Position numbers and translations under genes: made by a program. This document shows positions 32,930-41,537 of a stretch of DNA of 64,000 nucleotides, piece after piece. Every line of letters starts with the position of its first letter. The first letter of the stretch is position 1. Source of the DNA: Paenibacillus oryzae (GTDB lineage Bacteria; Bacillota; Bacilli; Paenibacillales; Paenibacillaceae); the NCBI RefSeq assembly GCF_001675045.1, contig NZ_LYPA01000071.1, forward strand, positions 124,001 through 188,000, in the 5' to 3' direction. The notes under the pieces were generated by a model. That model had not been told where the DNA came from and did not search any database. It saw only the letters and a list, made by a program, of their open reading frames with translations.

Positions 32930-34444
32930 TTAGGCAAAGCTTTTTTTGAATTTATTGATCGCGTCAACAAGCGCCTTTTCATTATCCGGCACCATATCTT
33001 TGGTATCGCGGATTGAAGCGCCGATTTCCGGATGGTTTGAATCCAGGAATGAATGGAATTCTCTTTCAAAGCGGAGAATTTTATCGACGGCAATATCGTC
33101 CAAATGGCCTTTAACAGCCGAATAGATGGAAATAACCTGCTTTTCAACCGGCATAGGCTGGTTGACGTTTTGCTTCAGAATTTCCATGGTGCGAGCGCCG
33201 CGGTTCAGACGGGCAAGCGTCGATTTGTCCAGGTCGGAGCCGAACTGGGCAAAGGCCTGCAGCTCGCGGTATGCCGCAAGGTCCAGACGCAGCGTACCGG
33301 CAACCTTCTTCATCGCCTTGATCTGCGCAGAGCCGCCTACGCGGGATACGGAAATACCGACGTTAACCGCTGGACGTTGGCCGGAGTAGAACAGATCCGC
33401 TTCAAGGAAGATCTGGCCGTCCGTAATAGAGATAACGTTTGTCGGAATATAGGCCGATACGTCTGATGCTTGAGTTTCGATAAACGGCAGGGCGGTCAAA
33501 GAACCGCCGCCGAGCTTGTCGCTCAGCTTGGCCGCACGTTCCAGCAAGCGGGAATGCAGGTAGAATACGTCGCCCGGATAAGCCTCGCGGCCCGGCGGAC
33601 GGCGAAGCAGCAAGGAAAGCTCGCGATACGCGGCAGCTTGCTTCGACAAGTCATCATAAATGATCAGGACGTGCTCGCCCTTGTACATGAAATATTCACC
33701 CATTGTGCAGCCTGCATAAGGAGCCAGGAACAACAACGGAGCAGGCTCGGAAGCGCCGGCCGTTACAACGATGGTGTAATCCATCGCGCCGTGGCGGCGA
33801 AGGGTTTCCACAACGTTTGCAACAGTGGATTGCTTTTGGCCAACGGCAACGTAAATACATTTTACACCGTTGCCTTTTTGGTTGATGATCGCGTCAATCG
33901 CAATCGCCGTTTTACCTGTTTGGCGGTCGCCGATAATCAGCTCGCGCTGGCCGCGGCCGATTGGCACCATCGCGTCGATTGCCTTGATGCCCGTTTGCAT
34001 AGGCTCGTGAACGGATTTCCGGTCGATAACGCCCGGAGCCGGTGATTCAATTGCACGAGTTTCTGTAGTGTTGATTGGGCCTTTGCCGTCAAGCGGCTGT
34101 CCCAGAGGGTTCACAACGCGGCCCAGCAGCGCTTCGCCAACCGGAACCTCCATGATGCGGCCAGTACGTTTTACCTGGTCGCCTTCGCGGATATCCGTGT
34201 ATGGACCGAGGATAACGACACCGACATTGCTTTCCTCAAGGTTAAGGGCCATGCCCACTACGCCGTTTGCGAATTCCAGCAATTCGCCCTGCATCGCATT
34301 TTCGAGGCCGTGTACGCGTGCGATACCGTCACCGACGGTGATGACAGTGCCAACATCCACGACTTGAATTTCGGATTTATATTGTTCGATCTGTTGCTTA
34401 ATCAGCGTGCTGATTTCATCAGGTCTAATACTCAATTCGCTCAC
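32930..34444 (-). CDS. atpA: F-type ATP synthase alpha subunit
   Basis: A 504-residue non-catalytic nucleotide-binding subunit of F1. Walker A is GDRQTGKT (about residue 170), followed by VAVGQKQSTVANV; the alpha/beta signature region is PAVNVGISVSRVGGSAQIKA with the arginine finger. Normal length. Preceded by atpH (6-nt gap). Confidence 0.97.
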   Translation of the reverse strand: MSELSIRPDEISTLIKQQIEQYKSEIQVVDVGTVITVGDGIARVHGLENAMQGELLEFANGVVGMALNLEESNVGVVILGPYTDIREGDQVKRTGRIMEVPVGEALLGRVVNPLGQPLDGKGPINTTETRAIESPAPGVIDRKSVHEPMQTGIKAIDAMVPIGRGQRELIIGDRQTGKTAIAIDAIINQKGNGVKCIYVAVGQKQSTVANVVETLRRHGAMDYTIVVTAGASEPAPLLFLAPYAGCTMGEYFMYKGEHVLIIYDDLSKQAAAYRELSLLLRRPPGREAYPGDVFYLHSRLLERAAKLSDKLGGGSLTALPFIETQASDVSAYIPTNVISITDGQIFLEADLFYSGQRPAVNVGISVSRVGGSAQIKAMKKVAGTLRLDLAAYRELQAFAQFGSDLDKSTLARLNRGARTMEILKQNVNQPMPVEKQVISIYSAVKGHLDDIAVDKILRFEREFHSFLDSNHPEIGASIRDTKDMVPDNEKALVDAINKFKKSFA

Positions 34445-34450
34445 CCCTAT

Positions 34451-34999
34451 CTACAATGCTTTAGAATTTAGCGTTTTTTGTAAACGATCCAGCTTGCCGG
34501 ACAAGCTACCGTCATACAGACGGTCTCCGATGCGGACTTGAATGCCGCCCAGCAGCGCCGGCTCGACAATTTGCTCAGCAATAATTTTTTTACCTGTAAT
34601 GCCTCCGAATTGAGCCTCTACTCCGCTCAGCTCCTGCTCCGTCAGCGCTTTGGCCGTATAGACGGTAGCATGAGCCTGGCCAAGAGCCTGGGCTGCAATC
34701 CTCGTGTAGGCTTCGTACACCGCTTCCAGAATAGACTCCCGTCCACGCGACAGGATAAGCACAAGCGCGTTCAGAACGACCTGGGAGAGCTGGCCGCCAA
34801 AAGCGGACTTCAGCGCCTCCACTTTTTTGGAGGTATCTACGTTTGGAAGGGAAAGAAATTTGCCGATTTCGGCATCCTGCTTCAACGATTCGGCGATCAG
34901 CTTAAGCTGCTCTTCCACTTCGGGAACAATACCCTCGGAAGAAGCCAGCTCAAACATCGCCTTGCCGTAGCGCTTCGCTACTACCGTGTCGCGGCTCAT
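34451..34999 (-). CDS. atpH: F-type ATP synthase delta subunit
   Basis: A 182-residue peripheral-stalk subunit (OSCP type). The start VAKRYGKAMFELASSEG and the C-terminal IVEPALLGGIQVRIGDRLYD are family signatures. It overlaps the end of atpF by 4 nt (ATGA), indicating coupled translation. Confidence 0.94.
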   Translation of the reverse strand: MSRDTVVAKRYGKAMFELASSEGIVPEVEEQLKLIAESLKQDAEIGKFLSLPNVDTSKKVEALKSAFGGQLSQVVLNALVLILSRGRESILEAVYEAYTRIAAQALGQAHATVYTAKALTEQELSGVEAQFGGITGKKIIAEQIVEPALLGGIQVRIGDRLYDGSLSGKLDRLQKTLNSKAL

Positions 35000-35478
35000 T
35001 TGCTTCCAACCTCTTTCAGATATTGGTCAACAAGCTGCTCCTGCGACTTTTCATCCACTTGCTTCTCAATAATTTTGGAGGCAATTTTTACGGAAATACC
35101 GCCAACCTCTGTACGAAGTGCGGCAATCGCTTTGTTTTTCTCGCTTTCAATATCTTTAAGCGCGGCATCCTTAAGGCGATCCGCCTCGTTTTTGGCCGTC
35201 TGCACAATCTCCTCAGCCTGCTTGGAGCTTGTAGATCTTGCTTGCTCCAGAATGCCGTACGCTTCCTTGCGAGCCTGATCAAGAGCGGCTTTCTGCTCCT
35301 GCAGCGATTCCTCGGCTTGCTTGCGGCTGGATTCAGCCGTATTCATCTGCTCAAGGATCAGCTGTCTGCGCTTTTCCATAACACCAAACAGTGGACCAAA
35401 CGCCCATTTATTAAGCGCCAGATACAGTGCAATAAAAGAAATGATCGTAATGATGGTGCTTGTTGGATGAAAATCCAT
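34996..35478 (-). CDS. atpF: F-type ATP synthase subunit b
   Basis: A 160-residue peripheral stalk subunit: one N-terminal membrane helix (TIITIISFIALYLALNKWAF) and a long Glu/Lys/Ala-rich coiled coil. It is followed directly by atpH. Normal for Bacillales b subunits. Confidence 0.94.
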   Translation of the reverse strand: MDFHPTSTIITIISFIALYLALNKWAFGPLFGVMEKRRQLILEQMNTAESSRKQAEESLQEQKAALDQARKEAYGILEQARSTSSKQAEEIVQTAKNEADRLKDAALKDIESEKNKAIAALRTEVGGISVKIASKIIEKQVDEKSQEQLVDQYLKEVGSK

Positions 35479-35570
35479 ATTCGCACTCCCTTCCCGTTTC
35501 TGGGTGACCAGTAATCAAAACAAAGGCGAAGAGGGCTAGGCCTTCCCCGCCAATCGCTCAGTTCTGCTGC

Positions 35571-35783
35571 TTATCTGAAGAAAGCCAAGAAACCGATAAC
35601 TACGCCGATGATTGGTACTACTTCGACGATACCGGCGCCGATAAACATGGTTGTTTGAAGTGCGGATTTTTGCTCAGGCTGACGCGCGATGCCTTCAACC
35701 GTTTTGCTGACGATCATACCGTTACCGATACCTGCGCCGATAGCGCCCAGACCTACTGCGATTGCTGCTGCCAATACTTCCAT
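35571..35783 (-). CDS. atpE: F-type ATP synthase subunit c
   Basis: A 70-residue proteolipid of the membrane rotor ring. Two helices joined by the RQPEQKS loop; the proton-carrying acid is the Glu in GAGIVEVVPIIG. The Gly-rich first helix is VGLGAIGAGIGNGM. The ATG at 35783 has AGGAGG 8 nt upstream; the longer open frame upstream is not part of the gene. I see no residues that would clearly indicate Na+ coupling. Confidence 0.95.
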   Translation of the reverse strand: MEVLAAAIAVGLGAIGAGIGNGMIVSKTVEGIARQPEQKSALQTTMFIGAGIVEVVPIIGVVIGFLAFFR

Positions 35784-35930
35784 TTTGAAAATCCTCCTCG
35801 AAAATATGTTGTTTTTTAGTAAATTCGGTTTTGCATAAAGCTTGTCTTGCTTTTGGGTATATGGAACCCTGGATGACCGAAAACAAATCATTTCGATAAC
35901 CAAAGCTTGTTGCCTTGCAAGTAATGGGCG

Positions 35931-36707
35931 CTAATGCTTGTGCTCCACCTGCTCATGATCGTCATGCACGGTCGCCTGCGAGATATAAACCATCGTAAGC
36001 ACCGTAAACAGGAACGCCTGAATAGCGCCGACAAAAATACTGAAGCCTTGCCAAGCGATCATAAACGGAATGCCGAAGTACCCGATTTTGAGAATCGTCG
36101 AGATCAAAACCTCGCCTGCGTAAATGTTGGCGTATAGCCGCAGCGCCAGCGTAAGCGGTTTTGCAAACGTCTCAATGATGTTGACGGGCAAAAACACCGG
36201 ATATGGATGCAGATAATGGTGAAGGTAATGCTTGCGGTTCAGTTTTAGACCCAGATAATGGACCAGAACAAACACCACAAGCGCAAGTCCCGCCGTTACC
36301 GACAAGTCGGCTGTAGGGGATTTCCACCAAGCCATATGAGCGGCTCCGCCGTGGCTGTTCAAGTAGTCCGCGGTAATGCCAAGCCATTCCATCGGCTCAT
36401 GAATATCGGTCACGACCAGTAACGGCAGTCCCAGCAGGTTGGATATAAAAATGAACATAATCAATGTCATACCCAGAGCCAGATAAGGCCTTACCTTGTG
36501 AACCGGCATGGAGCTCGCGATGGTGGAATGCATAAATTCCGCAACCCACTCCATAAAGTTTTGCATCTTGGATGGATTTTCCACCGAGAGATTGCGAACC
36601 GCCAGCCGCGCCACTACAAACGTAATGACACAAGAAACCAGAATGGCGAATATTGCAGACAAATCAAATTTGAGACCATTCCATTCTACAATGGGGAATA
36701 AATGCAT
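35931..36707 (-). CDS. atpB: F-type ATP synthase subunit a
   Basis: A 258-residue membrane subunit forming the proton half-channels. The essential Arg is in LALRLYANIYAGE, followed by a hydrophobic helix and a His-rich C-terminal tail (HDDHEQVEHKH). Membrane helices are typical. Its start lies 9 nt past atpI. Confidence 0.95.
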   Translation of the reverse strand: MHLFPIVEWNGLKFDLSAIFAILVSCVITFVVARLAVRNLSVENPSKMQNFMEWVAEFMHSTIASSMPVHKVRPYLALGMTLIMFIFISNLLGLPLLVVTDIHEPMEWLGITADYLNSHGGAAHMAWWKSPTADLSVTAGLALVVFVLVHYLGLKLNRKHYLHHYLHPYPVFLPVNIIETFAKPLTLALRLYANIYAGEVLISTILKIGYFGIPFMIAWQGFSIFVGAIQAFLFTVLTMVYISQATVHDDHEQVEHKH

Positions 36708-36716
36708 AGTACAGTA

Positions 36717-37100
36717 TCACCCCTTTCCGCTGCTGTTTTCTTTCATCGTGTGCATAATGGCTGCCGCCAGAATCAGAAAAGGCATGATCATAGTTCCCGA
36801 CAAGGCTGCCGGCATATTAATAATGTCCGGGTATCGGTACGCGATCATCGCAAGCAGCAGCACGGAAGCGATCCGGCTGCCAAAGCCAATTCCCTTTCTT
36901 CTTGCTTTTTCCTGCATCGCGGCCTCCGCTATCATGCCAACCCTGCGTCTCAATAAAAACGCATTCATGGCGCTGACCGCAAGACCGGAAGCAATTCCAA
37001 GCGACACGGTCCTGATGTCCGGCAAAAACGCCCACAGGATGAGACATGCCGACAACAGGTAAAGCAACCAGATCGTCGCCGTTTTCATAATGTTATCCAT
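36717..37100 (-). CDS. atpI: ATP synthase protein I
   Basis: A 127-residue protein with four hydrophobic segments, including LLYLLSACLILWAFLPDI and VSLGIASGLAVSAMNAFLL, matching AtpI, an assembly or ion-channel factor encoded before atpB. The ATG at 37100 has AAGGA 5-6 nt upstream and overlaps the atpZ stop by 8 nt. Confidence 0.85.
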   Translation of the reverse strand: MDNIMKTATIWLLYLLSACLILWAFLPDIRTVSLGIASGLAVSAMNAFLLRRRVGMIAEAAMQEKARRKGIGFGSRIASVLLLAMIAYRYPDIINMPAALSGTMIMPFLILAAAIMHTMKENSSGKG

Positions 37101-37326
37101 CGGAGTCCTTCAACACCTTCCTGACAATCAGAATAGCTGAAAGCAGACCGACGGCAAGACCGACCAGCAGTCCTCCGGCCATCCATTGCTTGGGATCGCC
37201 ATAAAGGTTGCCTGCCATTGAGCCGAGCCAATAACCCAGAAGAACACATACTCCGACATCGATGCCCAAAGCTCCGACAAGCGCCGCAGCTTTCCATGGA
37301 TTGTCTTGTTTGCCCTTTCCGTTCAT
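37093..37326 (-). CDS. atpZ: AtpZ/AtpI-family small membrane protein
   Basis: A 77-residue protein with two membrane segments (LVGALGIDVGVCVLLGYWLG and GGLLVGLAVGLLSAILIV) and a KAAALVGALG start, as in AtpZ proteins that lie ahead of atpI. AtpZ with AtpI has been linked to Mg2+/Ca2+ transport or c-ring assembly. The ATG at 37326 has TTGGAG just upstream. It is the first gene of the atp operon here. Confidence 0.8.
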   Translation of the reverse strand: MNGKGKQDNPWKAAALVGALGIDVGVCVLLGYWLGSMAGNLYGDPKQWMAGGLLVGLAVGLLSAILIVRKVLKDSDG

Positions 37327-37506
37327 AGGTCTCCAACCCCTGTCAATCCTCATTTATTTTATCCAAGCGGATAAAGGTTTGTCAATTGTAATTCCCATGC
37401 GTATTCTCGCATTTAGGGCGTCAAAACCCTTGCGGGACAAGGTCTCTCAGGTTTTACAAACCGTACAGCGCTACTGTACGCTGTATATTTTGCCACATAT
37501 CCGTCA

Positions 37507-38667
37507 CTATTCCGTAATTTGTGAACTTTTTGTGAACGCCTGAGGCCTTTCCTTTCTTTTCCCAAAATGATGCAAAATCCCGTCCACAATTCGTTCCGAT
37601 GCAGCTCCATCTCCATACGGGTTGGCCGCCTGGCTCATCCGGCAATACAGAGCTGTATCATTAAGGAGCGCCTTGGCCCTTGAATAAACCGTCTCCTCAT
37701 CCGTGCCTACCAGCTCAAGCGTTCCGGCTTTGATCCCCTCGGGCCGCTCCGTCGTATCGCGAAGCACCAGCGTCGGTACGCCAAAAGAAGGCGCTTCCTC
37801 CTGCAGCCCGCCGGAATCCGTCATAATGAAGTAAGCATGAGGATAGAAGTTATGGAATTCAAAAACATCCAGCGGCTCAATCAAGCGAATACGGGGGTGA
37901 TTCCCCAAAATTTCATTAGCCGGCTCCCTAACCGCAGGGTTGAGGTGAACCGCGTATACAATAGCAATATCCTCGTGCTCATCCGCAATCCGTTTGACCG
38001 CGCGGAAGATGTTGCGATGGGGCTCGCCCAGCGCTTCGCGCCGATGGGCCGTCATCAGGATCAGCCGTTTTCCCTTGCTCCATTCCAATACGGGATGGGT
38101 GAAGGAATCATCCACCGTATATTGAAACACATCCGTTGCGGTATTGCCCGTCACATAAATGCTTTCTTCGGACTTATTTTCCTTGCGCAGGTTATTCGCC
38201 GACCAGTCCGTCGGGGCAAAATGAACATCGCTCAGAACGCCTGCCAGCTGACGGTTCATTTCCTCGGGATACGGGGACATTTTGTTCCAGGTGCGAAGTC
38301 CCGCTTCAACATGTCCAACCTTGATTTTTTTCAAAAAGGCAGCGTAGCTTGCCAGAAACGTCGTTTGGGTATCGCCATGCACCAGCACAATATCGGGTTT
38401 GGCTTCCTCCAGCACTGGCTCAAGCCCCTCCAGCACGCGTACAGTAGTCTCCGTCAGCGTCTGGCGTTCCTTCATAACATTCAAATCGTAATTAGGTTTG
38501 ATCTCAAAAAAATCAAGAACCTGGTCCAGCATTTGGCGATGCTGGGCCGTCACGCATACCAGCGATTCAATCTCTTCCTCTCGACGCTGAAGCTCCAGCA
38601 CCAATGGCGCCATCTTGATGGCTTCCGGACGCGTTCCGAATATCGTCATTACTTTTAGTTTGGTCAA
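37507..38667 (-). CDS. mnaA: UDP-N-acetylglucosamine 2-epimerase
   Basis: A 386-residue cytosolic enzyme converting UDP-GlcNAc to UDP-ManNAc for teichoic acid linkage units or other wall polymers. The start MTKLKVMTIFGTRPEAIKMA is diagnostic, as are VLVHGDTQTTF, GHVEAGLRT and the UDP-binding TDSGGLQEEAPSFG. It lies between upp and atpZ on the same strand, with short gaps. Confidence 0.94.
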   Translation of the reverse strand: MTKLKVMTIFGTRPEAIKMAPLVLELQRREEEIESLVCVTAQHRQMLDQVLDFFEIKPNYDLNVMKERQTLTETTVRVLEGLEPVLEEAKPDIVLVHGDTQTTFLASYAAFLKKIKVGHVEAGLRTWNKMSPYPEEMNRQLAGVLSDVHFAPTDWSANNLRKENKSEESIYVTGNTATDVFQYTVDDSFTHPVLEWSKGKRLILMTAHRREALGEPHRNIFRAVKRIADEHEDIAIVYAVHLNPAVREPANEILGNHPRIRLIEPLDVFEFHNFYPHAYFIMTDSGGLQEEAPSFGVPTLVLRDTTERPEGIKAGTLELVGTDEETVYSRAKALLNDTALYCRMSQAANPYGDGAASERIVDGILHHFGKRKERPQAFTKSSQITE

Positions 38668-38700
38668 AAGTTTCCACTCCTACCTCTTAATCAAGACATC

Positions 38701-39336
38701 CTAGTTTGTGCCGAACATCCGGTCTCCGGCATCGCCCAGACCAGGAATAATATAGCCCTTTTCATTGAGACGCTCGTCCAGCGCGGCAATGTAAATATCC
38801 ACGTCGGGATGCGCTTCCTGAACCGCGCGCACGCCTTCTGGCGCCGCAATAAGGCACATCAGCTTGATTTGCTCGCAGGAGCGCTGCTTAAGCGAGGAAA
38901 TGGCTGCAATGGCAGAACCGCCCGTCGCCAGCATGGGATCGATTACGATCAGCAGACGCTCATGGGCATCGGTAGGCAGATTAATATAGTATTCGCGCGG
39001 CAGCAGCGTCTCATGATCCCGCGCCAGGCCGATATGGCCTACTTTGGCGGAAGGAATCAGCTTCAGGATGCCTTCTACCATGCCCAAGCCTGCGCGCAGG
39101 ATCGGCACGAGGCCCACCATTCTGCCGGAGATGACTTTGGCTTCGGTTTCCGCTACGGGGGTACGCACGCTTATCGTGTCCAGCGGAAGATCTCTCGTAA
39201 TTTCATACGCCATTAAGGTCGCGACTTCATCCACCAATTCACGAAAATCCTTCGTGTTGGTTTCCTGGTTCCGGATAAACGTCAGTTTATGCTGAATCAG
39301 GGGATGCTCGCAAATAACTACTTTGCTTTTGCTCAT
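38701..39336 (-). CDS. upp: Uracil phosphoribosyltransferase
   Basis: A 211-residue pyrimidine salvage enzyme making UMP from uracil and PRPP. The PRPP loop is VIDPMLATGGSAIAA, and GYIIPGLGDAGDRMFGT is the uracil-binding C-terminus. The ATG at 39336 (MSKSKVVICEHPL) is preferred; a TTG three codons upstream sits too near GGGAGG. Upp before the atp operon is the standard Bacillales order. Confidence 0.95.
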   Translation of the reverse strand: MSKSKVVICEHPLIQHKLTFIRNQETNTKDFRELVDEVATLMAYEITRDLPLDTISVRTPVAETEAKVISGRMVGLVPILRAGLGMVEGILKLIPSAKVGHIGLARDHETLLPREYYINLPTDAHERLLIVIDPMLATGGSAIAAISSLKQRSCEQIKLMCLIAAPEGVRAVQEAHPDVDIYIAALDERLNEKGYIIPGLGDAGDRMFGTN

Positions 39337-39404
39337 GGAGCGCAATTCCTCCCAGGTTTCCTTTGTGGGGCGGCCATGTCTGTAGCATGGTCACAATCCC
39401 ATTC

Positions 39405-39413
39405 ATTATAGCA
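39405..39413 (-). promoter_or_regulatory. Extended -10 promoter of upp
   Basis: On the minus strand TGCTATAAT forms a consensus extended -10 element about 70 nt upstream of the upp start. A poor -35 (ATGCAA) lies 17 nt further upstream. Confidence 0.45.
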
Positions 39414-39483
39414 TTGTACTATAGCCGTTGCATCCTGCCAGCCTAAAAAAATGTAAGGCGCAAACCGCTCCCTCTCCGAGCGC

Positions 39484-39537
39484 AAAAAAACCGCTTGCCC
39501 GCACCGGAAACTTATTTCCCGGAGCGAGAGCGGTTTT
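39484..39537 (-). terminator. Terminator of the VanT/VanXY-type operon
   Basis: AAAACCGCT (39487-39495) pairs with AGCGGTTTT (39529-39537), with an inner CCGG/CCGG pairing, and is followed on the minus strand by seven Ts. It overlaps the last 26 nt of the membrane-protein gene, and it isolates this operon from upp. Confidence 0.85.
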
Positions 39538-40651
39538 GAATGAATGCAGTACCGTGTGGAACCATAGCCGACATCACCCAGGCCGCAGCGGAGGAGACCA
39601 GCACTACCGCCGCGAAGTGGACCAGCGTTTGTCCGATCAGCAGCTTCTCCGCCCCTGCCACACGGGCAACGAGCCGAACTGCTACGATTCCGGCGGGATG
39701 CAGCAGATACAGCCACAGGCTGAACGAGCCAAGCAAAGCCCGATAACGGACGGAAACCCGCAACGAGAGATGAAACATGCACCACACTGCCGGCAAAAGC
39801 ATCGCATACATACTGTCATGCCTTGGCCATCCTACCTCCCGAAGCCAATACGCTTCGACAAGCAAAAGAGCGAGAGCAGCGGCAAACAATCCCATAGCAA
39901 GCCAACGGCTCCGGGTCCATGGGGCAGAATGCCGGACCCGTCGTGGAACATTACCAGCTTCATAACGCTTCTCCTGACGATGCGTCGCTTGCTCCCGCCT
40001 TGCCGCCAGCAGACCAAGCACCAGAAACGGCGGGGCAAAAAAGAAACCGTTGCGGGTATAGTCCATCCATTGAAACATCGATTCGTACAGCCCGTTCAGG
40101 ACCGGAATTCCGGCCGACCATCCATAATAACTGTCGCCCAATAGACCAATGGCATACAGCAGCGCCGCTGCGGCTCCAGCCGCCCAAAGGGGCAACAGCC
40201 GGTAAAGGGCGTATACAATCGCCATGCCGAAAATCAGCGCGGGAAGATACCACAAATGATAAAAGGTTCCGTCCATTAGCAAATCTCGGATCACTACGGC
40301 CGCCGAAAGCTCTCCCTTGAAATCCCCCTTATATGCGTTGAAGGGAAGATAGATAAGAATGGCTGCAACATAGATTAGCGCCACTTTTCGCAAGTAGCCC
40401 AGAAGCAGAGAAAAATCGGCAGCGGTATTCCCGCTGACTTTTCGAAAAAAGAAAAAGCCGGACGCCATAAAGAAAAAAGGCACCGCAAGGCGGGCCAACG
40501 CGCCGGTCAGCCAGAAGTCGGCGTCTTCTCCCCAGGACAACAGTGGTCCGGTGTGCACCGCAACAACCAGCAGCGCCGCAATAACTCTCATGTATTGAAC
40601 GCCGCCGTATTGTCTTTTGGAAGAACGGGTTAGCCGGGTTTGATCTATCAT
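39512..40651 (-). CDS. vanT: Acyltransferase-3 membrane protein resembling the VanT N-terminal domain
   Basis: A 379-residue membrane protein with about ten hydrophobic segments. It resembles the N-terminal membrane half of the enterococcal serine racemase VanT as I recall it: MRVIAALLVVAVHTGPL, RLAVPFFFMASGFFFF, FYHLWYLPALIFG, DYTRNGFFFAPPFLVLGLL, RHDSMY and SLWLYLLHP. VanT joins this part to a racemase in one protein, where it is thought to import L-serine or localise the enzyme. Here it is a separate gene, with a racemase two genes upstream. It overlaps vanXY by 4 nt (ATGA) and a terminator follows directly. Confidence 0.75.
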   Translation of the reverse strand: MIDQTRLTRSSKRQYGGVQYMRVIAALLVVAVHTGPLLSWGEDADFWLTGALARLAVPFFFMASGFFFFRKVSGNTAADFSLLLGYLRKVALIYVAAILIYLPFNAYKGDFKGELSAAVVIRDLLMDGTFYHLWYLPALIFGMAIVYALYRLLPLWAAGAAAALLYAIGLLGDSYYGWSAGIPVLNGLYESMFQWMDYTRNGFFFAPPFLVLGLLAARREQATHRQEKRYEAGNVPRRVRHSAPWTRSRWLAMGLFAAALALLLVEAYWLREVGWPRHDSMYAMLLPAVWCMFHLSLRVSVRYRALLGSFSLWLYLLHPAGIVAVRLVARVAGAEKLLIGQTLVHFAAVVLVSSAAAWVMSAMVPHGTAFIQNRSRSGK

Positions 40652-41529
40652 GTAGCAGCCCTTCTGGTCATTGTAATGATATAACCGTCCATATTGTTGC
40701 CGGATACAGCAAAGGCGTCACAGTCCGGCAGTTGAATGGATGCACCCTGCCCACCCGCCTCCACGTACAAAATATCACAGATCTCACCGTTCCCGCTCCA
40801 GGTCAGGCAGCCATTCTGCGGTGTAAATGTCTTGATAAAGGCAAGGTATTCCTCCAGACATAAATCCATCTCCTGAATCAATTGGCTATGGGGAGTACCG
40901 ACATAGCGAAAATGCCAAGGCTCGCAGGCAATGGAGGTAATGGACTCCTTGCCTTCCTTATACCGCTGGATAAAGCCATAATCCGCCGCCTTTTGCTTGA
41001 AAGCGAGGCATGCTCCCTCGTCCGGAAAAGCGGGAGCGATGAAATCAAGAGGAGTGCCCGCAAGACCAACATCAACGGCAAGACCCGTCTGGTGTTCGCT
41101 GCAGCCCGGATATGCTACGTATTGGGATGTATAAAGCGGACCATTTTCCGCAAGCGACGTTTCGTAAATCTCCTCCTGCTCCTGCCGTGTCCGGTAACCG
41201 CTGACCGCCATAATGTCCGTTTCTCCACCGGCAGCCTTAATCAATGAGGCAAGCATCTTCAAACATTCCGATTCCAAAAGGATGCGATCCTCCAGAAGGG
41301 CAAAGCACCCCGCCTTTAACGCAGGCTCAAGCTCATCATCCGATGGTTGAGCCACTACAGGGTGATTACGGTTGACCAAGAGCAGCTTCCCTCTGTGAAT
41401 ATCATCTCTGCTCAGTTCAAGCCTAACCCGTCGGGCATGCTGCTCCTTGTTTATTCGTTCGGTCCCGACGCTCCAATTTTTCTTCAGTCCCTTCATCAGC
41501 CCAACCTTGACAGCCCTCACAAGCTTCAC
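40648..41529 (-). CDS. vanXY: VanXY-type D,D-dipeptidase/D,D-carboxypeptidase
   Basis: A 293-residue zinc peptidase of the VanY/VanXY family. Zn ligands His146 and Asp153 are in PGCSEHQTGLAVDVGL, His206 and the catalytic Glu203 in EPWHFRYVG; Ser/Tyr motifs SGYRT and SQYVAYPG surround them. The segment GFIQRY...EPWHFRYVGTPHSQ matches VanXYC as I recall it. VanXY enzymes remove D-Ala-D-Ala dipeptide and terminal D-Ala from wall precursors. There is no signal peptide, as in cytosolic VanXY. Unlike VanXYC (about 190 residues) it has an N-terminal stretch and a 58-residue C-terminal extension (from about 236) of unknown role. The start is a GTG, 8 nt after the racemase stop; a GTG at 41520 is also possible. 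Confidence 0.8.
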   Translation of the reverse strand: MKLVRAVKVGLMKGLKKNWSVGTERINKEQHARRVRLELSRDDIHRGKLLLVNRNHPVVAQPSDDELEPALKAGCFALLEDRILLESECLKMLASLIKAAGGETDIMAVSGYRTRQEQEEIYETSLAENGPLYTSQYVAYPGCSEHQTGLAVDVGLAGTPLDFIAPAFPDEGACLAFKQKAADYGFIQRYKEGKESITSIACEPWHFRYVGTPHSQLIQEMDLCLEEYLAFIKTFTPQNGCLTWSGNGEICDILYVEAGGQGASIQLPDCDAFAVSGNNMDGYIITMTRRAAT

Positions 41530-41537
41530 CTTCCCCT

